NCBI GenBank assembly: GCA_964404415.1
Contig: CAYOKC010000162.1
Span: 1-7,283, forward strand
Length of the DNA: 7,283 nucleotides
Direction: 5' to 3'
From: Leptolinea sp964404415
GTDB lineage: Bacteria > Chloroflexota > Anaerolineae > Anaerolineales > Anaerolineaceae
The translations under genes and the position numbers were made by a program. Below the pieces are notes generated by a model. That model saw only the letters and a program-made list of their open reading frames with translations. It had not been told where the DNA came from and did no database searches. Below are positions 6,586-7,283 of the stretch, one piece after another (positions within the stretch are counted from its first letter, which is position 1; each line of letters begins with the position of its first letter).

Positions 6586-6682
6586 CATAGTCTCAAATGC
6601 AGTGATGGAAACGAGTAAATCTGATCCATCCCAACAGCGACCCCGGGATCGGTGCAAGCCGGGGAGGGCGATCCGATTGAAA

Positions 6683-6685
6683 ATC
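6683..6685 (+). other. T-box specifier codon AUC (isoleucine)
   Basis: ATC lies on the 3' side of the specifier loop, just after the GAA that completes the S-turn and before the lower stem TTCC (6687-6690), which pairs with GGAA (6607-6610). AUC matches the GAU anticodon of tRNA-Ile and agrees with the downstream gene. Confidence 0.82.
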
Positions 6686-6827
6686 CTTCCGGAGCAGCAG
6701 ACTGAACCCGGCGCACGCCGGCAGTAAGCGAGCCGTCATCGCCAGACGTTATCCGTGGCGCAGGGATTTGACAGTCTCTGACCGAGCGCCGGCTTTAGCC
6801 GGAAGCAGGGTGGTACCGCGGGAATCC

Positions 6828-6857
6828 CTCCCGCCCCTGACACGGGCGGGAGTTTTT
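6828..6857 (+). terminator. T-box regulated terminator
   Basis: CTCCCGCCC (6828-6836) pairs with GGGCGGGAG (6844-6852) across a 7-nt loop and is followed by TTTTT (6853-6857). Its first two bases (6828-6829) are also needed for the antiterminator, so the two structures are mutually exclusive. Confidence 0.92.
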
Positions 6858-6873
6858 ATTTTCTGGAGGCCGG

Positions 6874-7283
6874 ATGTTTAAAAATGTTTCCCCGAAGCTA
6901 GATGTTGTCAAAATGGAAGAAGCTGTTCTGGATATGTGGAAAGAAAAAGACGTCTTCCACAAGTCTGTCAAACAGCGTGAAGGTGGAAAGAGCTACGTGT
7001 TCTTTGAAGGTCCCCCCACTGCCAATGGACATCCGGGCGTGCACCATGTTCTGGCCCGGTCATTCAAAGATATGTTCCCCCGCTACAAAACCATGCGCGG
7101 ATATCATTGCATCCGCCGCGGTGGCTGGGATACCCACGGCCTGCCCGTGGAAATTGAAGTGGAAAAGAAACTGGGCTTCACCAACAAGCAGCAGATCGAA
7201 GCTTATGGCATCGACAAGTTCAATGAACTGTGCCGCGAATCGGCTTTCTCTTACATTCAGGAATGGGAGAAGATGACCGACCG
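6874..7283 (+). CDS. ileS: Isoleucine--tRNA ligase, N-terminal part
   Basis: Class I aminoacyl-tRNA synthetase that charges tRNA-Ile. Only the first 136 codons and two bases of the next are present; the family is about 1000 residues, so most of the gene lies beyond the window. The visible part contains YVFFEGPPTANGHPGVHHVL (41-60), the ATP-binding HIGH region in the PG(V/I)HH form, then FPRYKTMRGYHCIRRGGWDTHGLPVE (68-93), with the highly conserved GWDTHGLPVE that distinguishes Ile/Val/Leu synthetases. EVEKKLGFTNKQQIEAYGIDKFNELCRE favours IleS over ValS, as does the isoleucine T-box in front. The PGVHH form resembles the long, eukaryote-like IleS type rather than the E. coli type. ATG 6874 is preceded by GGAGG (6865-6869) at 4 nt; the next in-frame ATG (codon 14) would remove conserved N-terminal residues. 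Confidence 0.95.
   Translation, partial: MFKNVSPKLDVVKMEEAVLDMWKEKDVFHKSVKQREGGKSYVFFEGPPTANGHPGVHHVLARSFKDMFPRYKTMRGYHCIRRGGWDTHGLPVEIEVEKKLGFTNKQQIEAYGIDKFNELCRESAFSYIQEWEKMTD

Larger units (their letters stand above)
6591..6862 (+). promoter_or_regulatory. T-box riboswitch leader of ileS (isoleucine-specific)
   Basis: A complete T-box leader that senses uncharged tRNA-Ile. Stem I: AGTA S-turn (6614-6617) facing GAA (6679-6681); helices AATC/GATT (6618-6621 with 6675-6678), GATC/GATC (6623-6626 with 6670-6673) and CCC/GGG (6630-6632 with 6666-6668). It is capped by CCCCGG/CCGGGG (6641-6646 with 6659-6664), with a distal loop containing GGTGCAAG that contacts the tRNA elbow. The specifier loop exposes ATC at 6683-6685. 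A five-pair hairpin (6708-6721), a Stem II-like region (about 6728-6775) and Stem III CCGGC/GCCGG (6789-6793 with 6798-6802) follow. The T-box AGGGTGGTACCGCG is at 6807-6820, where TGGT can pair with the ACCA end of tRNA-Ile. AGGG (6807-6810) pairs with CCCT (6826-6829) in the antiterminator. Uncharged tRNA-Ile should favour read-through into ileS. Helices were found by eye. Confidence 0.93.

Noticed and set aside
6902..7276. Open frame in another + strand frame over the start of ileS
   Set aside because: The frame starting at 6874 encodes unmistakable IleS motifs and has GGAGG upstream; the other frame is a shadow.
1..7283. Mobile elements, CRISPR arrays, toxin-antitoxin pairs, tRNA or rRNA genes
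   Set aside because: No repeat arrays, transposase motifs, terminal inverted repeats or RNA gene signatures were found on either strand.

Overview
The window looks like chromosomal DNA from a bacterium of moderate GC content, most likely a member of Chloroflexota (class Anaerolineae or a close relative). This is inferred from several features together: a short five-helix YidC with no signal peptide or lipobox, a Jag/KhpB protein directly behind it, a beta-propeller gene in front of it, a T-box-controlled ileS whose product has a GVHH-type signature, and a C45-family hydrolase. No single feature is diagnostic, and marker-gene phylogeny would be needed to confirm the assignment.

Layout. Positions 1-4157 hold five closely packed + strand genes: the 3' end of a PQQ-like beta-propeller protein, yidC, jag/khpB, a pyrimidine-nucleoside (thymidine) phosphorylase, and an AraC-family regulator with a GyrI-like ligand-binding domain. 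Gaps are 9-28 nt and no terminator is visible between them, so they probably form one transcription unit. A 102-nt gap with a possible activator-dependent promoter leads into a C45/Ntn-type hydrolase gene (4260-5384), which ends at a strong intrinsic terminator (5395-5429). On the - strand, converging on that terminator, lies a PAS-GGDEF diguanylate cyclase gene (5453-6376). The 214-nt spacer at 6377-6590 carries outward-facing promoters. On its right side a good extended -10 promoter starts a complete T-box leader (about 6591-6862) with an isoleucine AUC specifier. This leader controls ileS, whose first 136 codons are present before the window ends.

How the genes work together. The first three genes belong to envelope biogenesis and RNA binding: YidC inserts membrane proteins, Jag/KhpB is its usual RNA-binding neighbour, and the propeller is plausibly an exported scaffold. 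The phosphorylase (nucleoside salvage) and the AraC-GyrI regulator appear to be attached to the end of this operon. The regulator's most obvious nearby target is the promoter of the C45 hydrolase, where two imperfect direct repeats 21 bp apart abut the place where a -35 element should be. The diguanylate cyclase and ileS are separate units transcribed divergently.

I see no mobile element, CRISPR array, tRNA or rRNA. I do not see a clearly novel multi-gene system. The items most worth a second look are the AraC/C45 regulatory arrangement, the propeller-yidC-jag linkage, a perfect hairpin at the start of the phosphorylase gene, and an altered GxxG loop in the Jag KH domain.
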